From positions 2,170,001 through 2,234,000 of the forward strand of contig NZ_CP184360.1 in NCBI RefSeq assembly GCF_048595755.1: 64,000 bases of DNA. The letters run 5' to 3'. A model generated the notes under the pieces. It did not search any database. It saw nothing but the letters and a program-made list of their open reading frames with translations, and had not been told where the DNA came from. Source of the DNA: Luteococcus sp048595755 (GTDB taxonomy: Bacteria; Actinomycetota; Actinomycetes; Propionibacteriales; Propionibacteriaceae). Both the position numbers and the translations under genes were made by a program. Numbering within the stretch: position 1 is the stretch's first letter; each line of letters opens with the position of its first letter. Below are positions 17,044 through 26,211 of the stretch, one piece after another.

Positions 17044-18255
17044 TTGTCCACCAAGACAACCGTGTCCACCAAGACCAATCGCAGTGTCATCGGCGTGCTC
17101 GCGGCAGGGCTCGCGTTCACCGGGCTGGGCGCAGCGCCGGCCCAGGCCAGCCCGGACAACACCGATGAAAAGCCCCGTCCCATGACCTCGGCCGAGGCTC
17201 GCACCACCCAGCTGCAAGTGCAGAAGGTGCGCAAGGCGGTTGCGCGGGCTGGTCTGGAGTCCCGAATGCGCGCAGAGCTGGCCAAGCACGGCATCGAATG
17301 GCCCGCACGCCCCGCGATCCAGCGCACCTCGGACGAGCTGTGCCAGAGCGAGACCGAACTGAGTCGGGCCCTGGAGGCCCACCAGGCCAAGCTCACCCTC
17401 ACCGACCGGGTCTTCCTGACCCTGACCCTGGCCGACATGCTGCCCAGCCTGGAGGTGATGCTGGCGCAGCAGCCCTCGGACGCGCCCCTGGCCGACACCG
17501 GCAAGGCGAAGCAATTGCAGCAGCACCTTGCCGGGCTGCAAGGTTTCTGGGACGTCGACGGATCTCGCATCCAGCTGATGGGCATGTCGGGGCAGATGCT
17601 GGCCGACGAGCAGCGGGTCCAGAAGGTCTACGAACGCCTGCTGGTGCCCAGCTCTGTCGCAGAGGTCCTCGCCGAGGCGATCTCCACCTATGTCAAGACC
17701 AGCCCCGGGCTGGACGGCGGCCGCAACCCCGTCTTCAGTTTCAATGCCTACGCGGTGCGCGATGCCGAGGACGTGCAGCGGGGCGGTCGGATCGCCATGG
17801 GGCAGGGCCTGCTCGACGTCTACGACGAGCTGGGGCACGGCGACGTCGCCCCGCAGGTGGTCCTGGCCCACGAGTACGCCCACCAGGTGCAGTACCGCAA
17901 CGGCATGATCGACGACCAGACCCCGGCCAGTCCCGAGCAGACCCGCTACACCGAGCTGCACGCCGACGCCTCGGCCGGCTACTACACGGTGCACCAGCAG
18001 GGCGGTCGGCTGCTGCCGGCGCGAACCCCGGCGGTGTCGCAGGTGCTGTACGGCATCGGCGACTGCAACCTGGACAGCAATGGGCACCACGGCACCCCCG
18101 CCCAGCGCCGTCGGGCCGGGCAGTGGGGGATCGGCCTGGCCACCGCCGATCCCGGCCGGGTGATGGGCAATGCGCAGCTGCGCAGCCTCTACGACCAGCA
18201 GTTGCCGCAGCTGCTCGGCGGCACCGCCGCGGCTGCCGGGCGCGACGCCGCCTGA
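17044..18255 (+). CDS. Secreted zinc metallopeptidase-like protein
   Basis: 403 residues. A TTG start is strongly set by AGGAGG seven bases upstream. A Sec signal peptide (hydrophobic GVLAAGLAFTGLGAAPAQA, cleavage after AQA near residue 38) is followed by an alpha-helical, Lys/Gln-rich region. The zincin motif HEYAH is at about residue 276 and a likely third ligand lies in ELHADASAGYY (about 304), the gluzincin/neutral-zinc-peptidase arrangement. I do not recognise a named family; substrate and role are unknown. An NSNGHHGTP-like loop (LDSNGHHGTPAQRRRAGQW) near the C-terminus resembles that of predicted metalloproteases that keep regular maintenance of the envelope. Convergent with an LCP gene. 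Confidence 0.7.
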   Translation: MSTKTTVSTKTNRSVIGVLAAGLAFTGLGAAPAQASPDNTDEKPRPMTSAEARTTQLQVQKVRKAVARAGLESRMRAELAKHGIEWPARPAIQRTSDELCQSETELSRALEAHQAKLTLTDRVFLTLTLADMLPSLEVMLAQQPSDAPLADTGKAKQLQQHLAGLQGFWDVDGSRIQLMGMSGQMLADEQRVQKVYERLLVPSSVAEVLAEAISTYVKTSPGLDGGRNPVFSFNAYAVRDAEDVQRGGRIAMGQGLLDVYDELGHGDVAPQVVLAHEYAHQVQYRNGMIDDQTPASPEQTRYTELHADASAGYYTVHQQGGRLLPARTPAVSQVLYGIGDCNLDSNGHHGTPAQRRRAGQWGIGLATADPGRVMGNAQLRSLYDQQLPQLLGGTAAAAGRDAA

Positions 18256-18277
18256 CAGGCGAGGGCCACCCGGCGGG

Positions 18278-19597
18278 TCAGGAGGTGGAATCCGGGATCT
18301 GCGGGGAGGCGGCGTAGGCCTCGGTGGGGGTCATGGGGACACCCTTGATCTCCACCGTCTGCTGGGTGCTCACCTTGGCGCACTGCTTGGCCTCGGCCGA
18401 GACCATCGGGCTGCCGGAGTCCGAGGCCTGCGGCTCGCTGGGCGTGGCCTGCGCCGAGCGTGAGGCGGCAGGGCTCGAGCTGGCCGAGGGCGAAGCCGAA
18501 CTGGTCGAGTTGGCCGAACTTGCCGAGGGCGAGGGCGACGGTGTGGCCAACGGCGCGTCCTGCGCGAGCTTGCGGAAGAGCGCCTCGGCCTGCGGCGCCG
18601 GCACCACGGTGTTGGGATTGTCCGGGTTCTGCTCGGTGGGCAGGGTGACGAAGGCGGTGGCCTCGGTGGAGACGCCACCCAGCGTCATGCCCAGGCTGGC
18701 CAGGTGCCGCACGTCGTCCAGACCGGAATCGACGGTGAGGGCCTTGGTGCCGGCCTGCGCCAAGCGGTAGACCTTGGTCGGGTTGAGCAGGGTTCCCAGG
18801 CTCTCCAGCTCACGCTGCAGCGAACTGAGGTACAGGTGCTGGGCGCCGGTGCGGCCCAGGTCCGAGCCGTCGCCGAAACCGTGGCGGGTCCGCAGGAACT
18901 GCAGCGCCGCCTCACCCTGCAATGTGTGGTCACCCTGCTTGAGCTTCAGGTGCGAGTAGGTGTCGTAGACGTCCGCGTCGACGCACACGTCCACGCCGCC
19001 CACGGCGTCGGACAGGCTGATCACACCGGCGAAGTCGACCATCATGAAGTGGGTGATCGGCAGGCCGGTCAGCTCGTGCACCGCGCGCAGGGTGCATTCG
19101 ACGCCGTTGTTGAGGGTTCCGTTGATGCGGCCCCGGCCCCCGGTCTGGGCCTCCTCCTGCCCCGAGGGGGAAGGCGTCGAGGTGGCGCGGCAGTCGGGAA
19201 GATCGATCACGGTGTCACGGGGGATGCTCACCACCGACAGCGACTCGTGGTCTGCCGAGAGGTGCACCAGCATCAACACGTCTGCGTTGTTGTCCCCGTC
19301 GAGCTTGTCGTCGCCGCAGGAGCCTCCCAGCCGGCAGTTCTCCGCGCTCTGGCGCTGGTCGGTGCCGATCACCACGATGTTCTGGGCAACCCCCTTGGGC
19401 AGACCCTGCAGCGCCTCACCGCCACCGATGCCCTCGGGCAGCTCGATGCTGGTGAGGTTGTTGTTGAAGTGGCGGTGCAGCCCGTACCCCGCCGCGGCCA
19501 GCAGCAGGACCAGGGCGAGCAGGGCGGTCAGCCAACGTTTCATGCCCCAGCCACGACGGCGCGGTTCGGGAGAGGTCTGCAGGGTGGGGGAGGCCAT
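18278..19597 (-). CDS. LytR-CpsA-Psr (LCP) cell-wall polymer ligase
   Basis: 439 residues. LCP enzymes move undecaprenyl-linked glycopolymers onto peptidoglycan. A short cytoplasmic N-terminus and one helix (WLTALLALVLLLAAAGYGL) lead to an extracellular LCP domain (about 70-260) with VIGTDQR, SIPRDTVIDLPD (catalytic Arg-Asp), GRINGTLNNG, VDFAGVISLSDAVGGVDVCVD and LQFLRTRHGFGDGSDLGR. A Ser/Pro/Ala tract (about 345-390) follows, then a small C-terminal piece. Six Cys lie outside the membrane, suggesting disulfides. A TATTCT -10 (19611-19606) eight bases from the ATG points to a leaderless message, divergent from metG. Confidence 0.9.
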   Translation of the reverse strand: MASPTLQTSPEPRRRGWGMKRWLTALLALVLLLAAAGYGLHRHFNNNLTSIELPEGIGGGEALQGLPKGVAQNIVVIGTDQRQSAENCRLGGSCGDDKLDGDNNADVLMLVHLSADHESLSVVSIPRDTVIDLPDCRATSTPSPSGQEEAQTGGRGRINGTLNNGVECTLRAVHELTGLPITHFMMVDFAGVISLSDAVGGVDVCVDADVYDTYSHLKLKQGDHTLQGEAALQFLRTRHGFGDGSDLGRTGAQHLYLSSLQRELESLGTLLNPTKVYRLAQAGTKALTVDSGLDDVRHLASLGMTLGGVSTEATAFVTLPTEQNPDNPNTVVPAPQAEALFRKLAQDAPLATPSPSPSASSANSTSSASPSASSSPAASRSAQATPSEPQASDSGSPMVSAEAKQCAKVSTQQTVEIKGVPMTPTEAYAASPQIPDSTS

Positions 19598-19605
19598 GGA
19601 AGCAA

Positions 19606-19679
19606 AGAATACCGATGTGGGCTGAGAGGGCCCCGTGAGGTTGGGGGTGGCGCGAGCAGGGGGCGACGGGCGATAGTCT
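19606..19679. promoter_or_regulatory. Divergent leaderless promoters, LCP gene and metG
   Basis: TATTCT on the minus strand (19611-19606) lies eight bases before the LCP ATG; TAGTCT on the plus strand (19674-19679) lies seven bases before the metG ATG. Confidence 0.6.
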
Positions 19680-19686
19680 GTGCCGC

Positions 19687-21492
19687 ATGTGCGCTCATGT
19701 TCTTGCTGCCGTCGCGTGGCCCTATGCCAATGGTCCCCGTCACATCGGACACGTCTCCGGGTTCGGTGTTCCCTCCGACGTGTTCAGCCGGTTCATGCGA
19801 ATGTCGGGCCACGAGGTGCTGATGATCTCGGGCACCGACGAGCACGGCACCGCCATCCAGGTGAAGGCCGACTCCGAGGGGCTCACCGCCGAGCAGACCG
19901 CGGACAAGTACCACCGCATCATCGCCGAGGACCTGCAGGGCCTCGGCCTGAGCTATGACCTCTACACCCGCACCACCACGGACAACCACCGCCAGGTGGT
20001 GCAGGAGATGTTCACCGTCCTGCACGACAACGGCTACATCATCAGCCGCACCGAGATGGGCGCGATCAGCCCGTCGACCGGCCGTACCCTCGCGGACCGC
20101 TACATCGAGGGGGAGTGCCCGCACTGCGGCTTCGACGGTGCCCGCGGCGACCAGTGCGACAACTGCGGCCGCCAGCTCGACCCCGTCGACCTGAAGAACC
20201 CGCACAGCCGCATCGACGGCGAGGTGCCGAAGTTCGTCGAGACCGAGCACTTCTTCCTGGACCTGCCCGCCTTCGCCGACGCACTGGCGGCCTGGCTGGA
20301 GACCCGTCAGGACTGGCGCCCCAATGTGCTGCGCTTCAGCGCCAACTTCGCCAAGGAACTGCAGCCCCGAGCCATCACCCGTGACCTGGACTGGGGCATC
20401 AAGATCCCGCTGGAGGGCTGGGAGGACAACAACCTCAAGCGCATCTACGTCTGGTTCGACGCGGTGATCGGCTACCTGAGCGCCTCCATCGAGTGGGCCA
20501 AGCGCACCGGCGATCCCGACGCCTGGAAGAAGTACTGGACCGACGAGGCCACGCGCAGCTACTACTTCATGGGCAAGGACAACATCGTCTTCCACTCGGT
20601 GATCTGGCCCTCCATCCTGCTCGGCGTGAACGGCAAGGGCGACAAGGGCGGCCGTACCAGTGAGTGGTTCGGCACGCTGGACCTGCCCACCGAGGTGGTC
20701 AGCTCCGAATTCCTCACCATGGGTGGCTCCAAGGTGGCCAGCTCCCGCGGCGCCTCGATCTTCGTCGGCGACTTCCTCAAGGAATTCGGCCCCGACGCTC
20801 TGCGCTACTTCATCGCCGTCGCCGGCCCCGAGAATCAGGACACGGACTTCACCTGGGACGAGTTCGTGCGCCGCACCAACTACGAGCTGGCCAATGAGTG
20901 GGGCAACCTGGTGAACCGCTCCATCTCCATGGCACACAAGAACGTCGGATCGATCCCGGAGGCGGGGGAGTTCACCGAGGAGGACAAGGAACTGCTCGCG
21001 GCCTCCTCGACTGCCTTCAAGACCGTCGGTGAACTGCTCAAGGTGTGCAAGTTCAAGGCGGCCATCACCGAGGCGATGCGCATCGTGAGCCTGGCCAACA
21101 AGTACATCTCCGACCAGGAACCGTGGAAGCTGAAGGACCAGCCCGAGCGTCGCAACACCGTGCTGCACGTGGCGCTGCAGGTGGTCAGCGACTGCAACAC
21201 ACTGCTGACGCCCTTCATGCCGCACGCCGCCCAGAAGGTCTTCGAGGCCATGGGGGGTACCGGTGTCTGGGCGGCCCAGCCGCAACTGGTCGAGGTCACC
21301 GAGGCTCGCGAGGACGGCTCCGAGAAGTCCTACCCGATCCTGCAGGGTGACTACGCCGGCGAGCTGGCGGAATGGGTCTCACGCCCCGTGGTCGTCGGCA
21401 GGCCGCTGTCCAAGCCGAGCCCGATCTTCCCCAAGCTCGACGAGAAGCTGGGTGAGACCGGCCCCGAGTGGGCGCCGATCAAGCACGACTGA
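19687..21492 (+). CDS. metG: Methionyl-tRNA synthetase
   Basis: 601-residue class I synthetase that charges tRNA-Met. HIGH motif in NGPRHIGHVSGFGVPSDVF (about residues 17-23); the zinc knuckle is CPHCGFDGARGDQCDNCG; the KMSKS position reads GGSKVASSRG, a degenerate but recognisable form. The anticodon-binding helices with NEWGNLVNRS and the C-terminal SLANKYISDQEPWKLKD complete the fold. No C-terminal tRBD domain is present. ATG 19687 is set by the -10 box TAGTCT seven bases upstream (leaderless). It lies between an LCP gene and a DUF2207 gene with no functional link apparent. Confidence 0.96.
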   Translation: MCAHVLAAVAWPYANGPRHIGHVSGFGVPSDVFSRFMRMSGHEVLMISGTDEHGTAIQVKADSEGLTAEQTADKYHRIIAEDLQGLGLSYDLYTRTTTDNHRQVVQEMFTVLHDNGYIISRTEMGAISPSTGRTLADRYIEGECPHCGFDGARGDQCDNCGRQLDPVDLKNPHSRIDGEVPKFVETEHFFLDLPAFADALAAWLETRQDWRPNVLRFSANFAKELQPRAITRDLDWGIKIPLEGWEDNNLKRIYVWFDAVIGYLSASIEWAKRTGDPDAWKKYWTDEATRSYYFMGKDNIVFHSVIWPSILLGVNGKGDKGGRTSEWFGTLDLPTEVVSSEFLTMGGSKVASSRGASIFVGDFLKEFGPDALRYFIAVAGPENQDTDFTWDEFVRRTNYELANEWGNLVNRSISMAHKNVGSIPEAGEFTEEDKELLAASSTAFKTVGELLKVCKFKAAITEAMRIVSLANKYISDQEPWKLKDQPERRNTVLHVALQVVSDCNTLLTPFMPHAAQKVFEAMGGTGVWAAQPQLVEVTEAREDGSEKSYPILQGDYAGELAEWVSRPVVVGRPLSKPSPIFPKLDEKLGETGPEWAPIKHD

Positions 21493-21533
21493 CCCTTCCC
21501 CGGAGTGGCCCCCCTTCTTGGGACCATGGGCGC

Positions 21534-23972
21534 ATGACCAAGCTCCGCGCGCTGCTCCTTTGGCTGCCGATCACGTTGCTGCTCCTGGCCGGCCTGGGGG
21601 CAGCGGGCGGGGTGCCCGCGTCGGCCGCGGCGGGGGACAGCATCCGCAAGCTGGACGTCACCTACACCATTCGCCCCGATGGCCTGGTCGACATGGACTA
21701 CAAGGTGGACTACCACTTCGGTGAGCCCGGCCGGCGCGGCATCACCTTCACGATCCTGACCGGTGAGGTCTGGGGAGCCGACCGGTCCAAGCTGGCCACC
21801 TACCAGCTCAGTGACCTGCAGGTGACCGATGGGGCCGGGAAGAAGGTCCCCTTCACCAGCGAGACCGAATCCGCCCATGACGGCGCCAGCCGACAGGCCC
21901 TGAAGATCGGCGACCCGGACAAGACCGTCGAGGGTCAGGAGGCCAGCTACCGGATCCGTTACACCGCCAAGGGGGCGCTGCGCACCTTCGATGGGCAGCC
22001 CGAGTTCTACTGGGACGTCACCAGCGATGACATCCCCACCCTCGAGGCCTTCCGAGTCACCATCAAGGCGCCGGGTGCGCTCAGCGGCCCGAAATGCTCC
22101 GCCACGGACTGCCGCACCACACCGCAGGACGGCAGCGTCACCTTCTCCGGAACGGACCACTACGCGGGCAAGGCACTGACCGTCGCCGCGTTGATCGCCA
22201 AGGGATCGGTGCGCAATGCCACCCCCACGCTGGTGGATCGACCCTTCGATTACCCCAAGGCCCTGTCCGCGAAGACCGGCATCAGGCTGGACGCCGACGG
22301 CAGCGCGCAGGTCACCCACACCGCCACCGTCTCGCCATCGCCGAATGCCGGCAGGATCTCGCTGCAAGTTCCCACCCGGATTGCCTATGACCGGGAACGG
22401 GACCAGGTCTTCACGGTGGACAGGCTCAGGGTGACGCTCGACGGGAAGCAGGTGCAGGCCAAGCAGCAGACAACGTACGGGGCCAAACCCTCCTGGGCGG
22501 AGGAGACGGTCGAGGTGCCGGTGCAGCCGGGTACCCGGCCCCAGACATTGGTGCTGAGCTATCGGGTGCAGGGCGCCGGTGTGCGCGACGGGGACCAGGT
22601 GCGCTTCAGCTGGCCGGCGGCGGCGCTGCAACCCGACGGCGATGCCCCGGCTGGTTACCGCCTGACCGCCCCCGGCCCGGTGGATCGGGTCGAGTGCGTC
22701 AGCCGGATGCTGAAGCGTGACCAGAAGTGCTCCACGCTGGAGCAGGAACCGATCGTCGACGGGTCGACGGTCACCTTGGCCGAAGGGCCGGGGTGGGATG
22801 GCGACTTCCTGGACGTCTGGCTGCCGGCCTCTGCCGTGCCAGGCGCGGACCAGTCCGCGCTGCAGCCCAGCGAACAGCTGCGCGAGACCACCCACGGACA
22901 GTGGCTGATCGGCGGCGCCGTCACTGCCTTCCTGTCCACGACGGTGATCCCGATGCTGGGCCGCCGGGTGGGGCGCGTGAGGGACCAACGCTTCGCCGGC
23001 GTCGCGCCCGGCGTCGTCCCGGATTCGGGGGCGCGTGAGGTCGACGACGACGAACCGGGGGTCCCGGTCGCCTTCACCCCGCCGGAGATCCCGCTGAGCG
23101 AGGCCGCCGCGCTGCTCGACGACAAGTACCACCCCCGGCACCTGGCGGCGGTGCTGACCAAGTTGGCCGTCGAGGGTCGGATCACCTTGGCCGCCGATCC
23201 GCTGCTGGTGCGTCGGGTGGAGGGTGGACAGGCCGGGGCTTCGGGAGTCGAGGCCAGTGTCCTGGCGGAGGCCCTGTCGGCCGGTTCGACCGCGTCGCTG
23301 CCGCCGGAGGCGGCCAAGTCGATGGCCGACGAGGTGCGCCGCAGCGTCAGCCGGTCCCATCTGACGTCCTTCTTCCAGCCGGTGCGCTCCGGATGGAAGG
23401 TTCCGCTGTGGTCCGTGGCGGTGCTGCTGGGTGGATCGCTCGCGGCGGCCTGGCTGCTGTTGCCCACCTGGGGCACGGCCCGGTCCGTGGTGCTGGCCGT
23501 GGCGGCGGTGCTGGGCAGCATCATCGGCTTGACCTTCAACCGGATGGGGCCGCCGAAGTATCGGCGCACGGGGCTGGGCACGGCGCGGCATGACCAGCTC
23601 GTCGGTTTCAAGCGTTATCTGGCCACCGCGGAGGCCAGCCAGATCCGCTTCGAGGAGGAGCAGGACATCTTCAACCGCTACCTGCCCTGGGCCGTGCTCT
23701 TCGACGTGACCGACCGCTGGGTCCGCGTCTGCCGCGAGGCGGCCGCGCAGGGGCGGACCCAAGCCGTGGAGGCCAGCGTGCCCTGGCTGGTGGCGGGCGA
23801 CGTGGGTCAGCTGGGGAAGCTGGATCGCTCCATCTCCGACGCCATGCCGCGCAGTTCCAGCAGCTCCTCGGGAGGCGGCGGTTGGAGCAGCGGCGGATCG
23901 GGTTCCTCGTCCAGTTCCTCCAGCTTCAGCTCCGGCGGCGGTGGCGGCGGAACCAGCATCGGCAGCTGGTGA
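21534..23972 (+). CDS. DUF2207 membrane protein (copy 1)
   Basis: 812 residues. A signal peptide (LLLWLPITLLLLAGLGAAGGVPASAAA) leads to an extracellular beta-rich DUF2207 domain (about 35-240), a further extracellular region, one helix at about 460 (WLIGGAVTAFLSTTVIPML), a cytoplasmic domain (FTPPEIPLSEAAALLDDKYHPRHLAAVLTKLAVEGRITL, a winged-helix-like segment), two more helices and a Ser/Gly-rich tail ending in repeated Gly and SIGSW. The motif RFEEEQDIFNRYLPWAVLFDVTDRW is typical of the family. Function unknown. It resembles the protein at 27631-29487 in design, with a different length and a longer extracellular part. Confidence 0.82.
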   Translation: MTKLRALLLWLPITLLLLAGLGAAGGVPASAAAGDSIRKLDVTYTIRPDGLVDMDYKVDYHFGEPGRRGITFTILTGEVWGADRSKLATYQLSDLQVTDGAGKKVPFTSETESAHDGASRQALKIGDPDKTVEGQEASYRIRYTAKGALRTFDGQPEFYWDVTSDDIPTLEAFRVTIKAPGALSGPKCSATDCRTTPQDGSVTFSGTDHYAGKALTVAALIAKGSVRNATPTLVDRPFDYPKALSAKTGIRLDADGSAQVTHTATVSPSPNAGRISLQVPTRIAYDRERDQVFTVDRLRVTLDGKQVQAKQQTTYGAKPSWAEETVEVPVQPGTRPQTLVLSYRVQGAGVRDGDQVRFSWPAAALQPDGDAPAGYRLTAPGPVDRVECVSRMLKRDQKCSTLEQEPIVDGSTVTLAEGPGWDGDFLDVWLPASAVPGADQSALQPSEQLRETTHGQWLIGGAVTAFLSTTVIPMLGRRVGRVRDQRFAGVAPGVVPDSGAREVDDDEPGVPVAFTPPEIPLSEAAALLDDKYHPRHLAAVLTKLAVEGRITLAADPLLVRRVEGGQAGASGVEASVLAEALSAGSTASLPPEAAKSMADEVRRSVSRSHLTSFFQPVRSGWKVPLWSVAVLLGGSLAAAWLLLPTWGTARSVVLAVAAVLGSIIGLTFNRMGPPKYRRTGLGTARHDQLVGFKRYLATAEASQIRFEEEQDIFNRYLPWAVLFDVTDRWVRVCREAAAQGRTQAVEASVPWLVAGDVGQLGKLDRSISDAMPRSSSSSSGGGGWSSGGSGSSSSSSSFSSGGGGGGTSIGSW

Positions 23973-24080
23973 GCGGCCCAGCGCGGGCACCGGTCGGCAT
24001 TGATAAGGCACGGCAGGTGATTGAGACGGGTTCGAAACTGTGCCCACGAAGTCGCCGGGTCCTGTGTCAGGGTGACGTGT

Positions 24081-25274
24081 GTGAATTCCCGATCCCTACG
24101 CCGTGACGCCAGCCTGTCGGCACTGTTCGCCGGACTCATCGCCGTCGTCGTCTCCTATGCGGGACCGCTCCTGGTGGTCCTGGAGGCGGCACGTCAGGGC
24201 GGTCTGGACGCCCGGCAGACGGCATCCTGGGTGTGGGCCATCTCGGTGGCCTCGGGCCTGCTGTGCCTGTTCGCGTCGTGGATCACCCGCACCCCGGTGA
24301 TGGTCGCCTGGTCCATCCCCGGCGCGGCCCTGTTGGTGGGCCTGTTGCCGCAACACGAGTACTCCGACGTGATCGGAGCCTTCATCGTGTGTGGTCTGCT
24401 CTCGGCCCTGCTGGGCTTCACCGGTTGGATCGGCAAGCTGATGCGGGCCACACCGCGTCCCATCACCGCGGCGGTGCTGGCTGGCGTGCTGGTGCCCTTC
24501 GCCCTCAAGGTGGCCCAGGCCGTGGCGCAGCAGCCGGTGGTGGCCGGCGGCCTGGTGATCGGCTACCTGCTGGGGCGGCGGTGGGAGCCACGCTTCGCGG
24601 TGATCCTGGCCATGACCTTCGGAGGCATCCTGGCGGTTGCGACGGGCCAGTCGAACCCGATGCACGTCGAGCTGGGTCTCACCCTGCCGGTGTGGACCAT
24701 GCCGACCTTCTCCCTGGACACCGTGCTCGCCGTGGCGCTGCCCTTGGCGCTGGTGACGGCCGTGGGCCAGGACGCACCGGGGCTGATCGTCATGCAGAAC
24801 AGTGGCTACCAGGTCAACGACCGCGCCCTGATCGGGGCCAACGGCCTGGTGGGGGCGGCGATGGCGCCCTTCGGGTCCCACGCCATCAACCTGGCGGCCG
24901 TGACCGCCTCGATCGCCATCAGCCCGGAGTCCCACCCCGATCGCGCCCGACGCTATGTGGCCAGCATGAGCTGCGGCGTCGTGTACATCGTGGGGGGCTT
25001 CCTCGCCAGCACGATTGTCTCGCTCTTCTCCACCATCCCGCCCCAGATGCTGACCGCGGTGGCCGGTGTGGCACTGCTCTCGCCGTTGCAGAATGCCGTC
25101 TACGACACGATGCATGAGGGTGGTCACCACCGCAGCGTCACCGAGGCCGCCCTGATCACCTTCGTGGTGACCGCCTCCGGGATCTCGGCCCTGGGGCTCG
25201 TCGCGGCCTTCTGGGGCCTGTTCGCGGGCCTGGTGGCCTACGCGATCCTTCGCCCGAGGACACCTGCCGCCTAG
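24081..25274 (+). CDS. benE: BenE-family (benzoate/H+) transporter
   Basis: 397 residues, about twelve helices. BenE proteins are proposed to import benzoate by proton symport. Diagnostic segments: SASLSALFAGLIAVVVSYAGP-type start, QTASWVWAISVASGL, MVAWSIPGAALLVGLLP, TGQSNPMHVELGLTLPVWTMP and GQDAPGLIVMQNSGYQVN. The GTG at 24081 is chosen by family alignment of the N-terminus; GTG 24072 is also in frame and no clear ribosome site separates them. Benzoate yields catechol, and catechol ortho-cleavage genes are in the same window but 37 kb away. The stop codon TAG is part of the sir2 -10 box. Confidence 0.85.
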   Translation: MNSRSLRRDASLSALFAGLIAVVVSYAGPLLVVLEAARQGGLDARQTASWVWAISVASGLLCLFASWITRTPVMVAWSIPGAALLVGLLPQHEYSDVIGAFIVCGLLSALLGFTGWIGKLMRATPRPITAAVLAGVLVPFALKVAQAVAQQPVVAGGLVIGYLLGRRWEPRFAVILAMTFGGILAVATGQSNPMHVELGLTLPVWTMPTFSLDTVLAVALPLALVTAVGQDAPGLIVMQNSGYQVNDRALIGANGLVGAAMAPFGSHAINLAAVTASIAISPESHPDRARRYVASMSCGVVYIVGGFLASTIVSLFSTIPPQMLTAVAGVALLSPLQNAVYDTMHEGGHHRSVTEAALITFVVTASGISALGLVAAFWGLFAGLVAYAILRPRTPAA

Positions 25275-25277
25275 ACT
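25272..25277 (+). promoter_or_regulatory. -10 box of sir2, overlapping the benE stop
   Basis: TAGACT ends seven bases before GTG 25285; its first three bases are the benE stop codon. Confidence 0.6.
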
Positions 25278-25284
25278 CGCGGGC

Positions 25285-26211
25285 GTGAAACTCGACGTGC
25301 GCCGCGCCACTCGCGCCTGGGAACCGACCACCGTGCTGCGGGGAGACCTGGAGGATGCGCGGGAACTGCTGGAGGAGCTGGACTCCGCAGTGGTGCTCAC
25401 CGGTGCGGGGATCTCAACGGCCTCGGGAGTGCCCGACTACCGGGGGCCGCGCGCCCAACGCGCCACTCCGATGATGTATTCGGAGTTCGTGGCAGACGAG
25501 GCGAACCGTCGTCGCTACTGGGCCCGCAACTACCAGGGCTGGGAACACCTGGGGCGGGCCGACCCCAATGTCGGACATCGGGCGCTGGCCCAGTGGGAGG
25601 GCACCGGTCACCCCACCAGCCTGGTCGGCGTGATCACCCAGAACGTGGATGGCCTCCACGAGGCCGCGGGGCAGCAGCGACTGGTGACCCTGCATGGACG
25701 ATCGGCCGAGGTCATCTGCCTGGACTGCGGCCAGGTGACGCGTCGCGCAGACCTGCAGCCCCGGTTGGCGGCCCTCAACCCCGATGTCGAGCCACGTCGC
25801 GACATGGGCCACGCCGAATTGCGTCCCGACGCCGACGCGGTGGTGGACGAATGGCACGACTTCGTGGTTCCGGAGTGCCTGAACTGCGGGGGAGTGTTGA
25901 AGCCGCACGTGGTCTTCTTCGGTGAACCCGTCCCCAAGGATCGTGTTCGCGAGGCCTTCGCCTGGTGTGACCGGGCCGATGCGCTGCTGGTGGCCGGCAG
26001 TTCCCTGACGGTGATGAGCGGGTTGCGCTTTGCCCGCTACATGCACAAGCAGTCGAAGCCGGTGGTGGTGGTCAACCAGGGGGCCACGCGTGCCGACGAG
26101 CTGGCCACGGTGCGGCTCGATGCACCGACCAGCGAGGTGCTCACACGGCTGGTGAACGGCGTCGCCATGCCGGGGCAAGCATCCGGTCACGGTTCTCGCG
26201 AAGCCGGATGA
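25285..26211 (+). CDS. Sir2-family NAD-dependent protein deacetylase
   Basis: 308 residues. Sirtuins remove acetyl or acyl groups from lysine using NAD. NAD motif LTGAGISTASGVPDYRGP (about 39-57), QNVDGLHEAAG, the catalytic His in VTLHGRSAEV, and zinc pairs CLDC and CLNC are all intact; VAGSSLTVMSGLRF closes the fold. An acidic-helix insert sits between the zinc pairs. It could reset acetylated enzymes such as acetyl-CoA synthetase, but no such gene is adjacent. Leaderless GTG start. The last 71 bases overlap the convergent CPBP gene. Confidence 0.93.
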   Translation: MKLDVRRATRAWEPTTVLRGDLEDARELLEELDSAVVLTGAGISTASGVPDYRGPRAQRATPMMYSEFVADEANRRRYWARNYQGWEHLGRADPNVGHRALAQWEGTGHPTSLVGVITQNVDGLHEAAGQQRLVTLHGRSAEVICLDCGQVTRRADLQPRLAALNPDVEPRRDMGHAELRPDADAVVDEWHDFVVPECLNCGGVLKPHVVFFGEPVPKDRVREAFAWCDRADALLVAGSSLTVMSGLRFARYMHKQSKPVVVVNQGATRADELATVRLDAPTSEVLTRLVNGVAMPGQASGHGSREAG

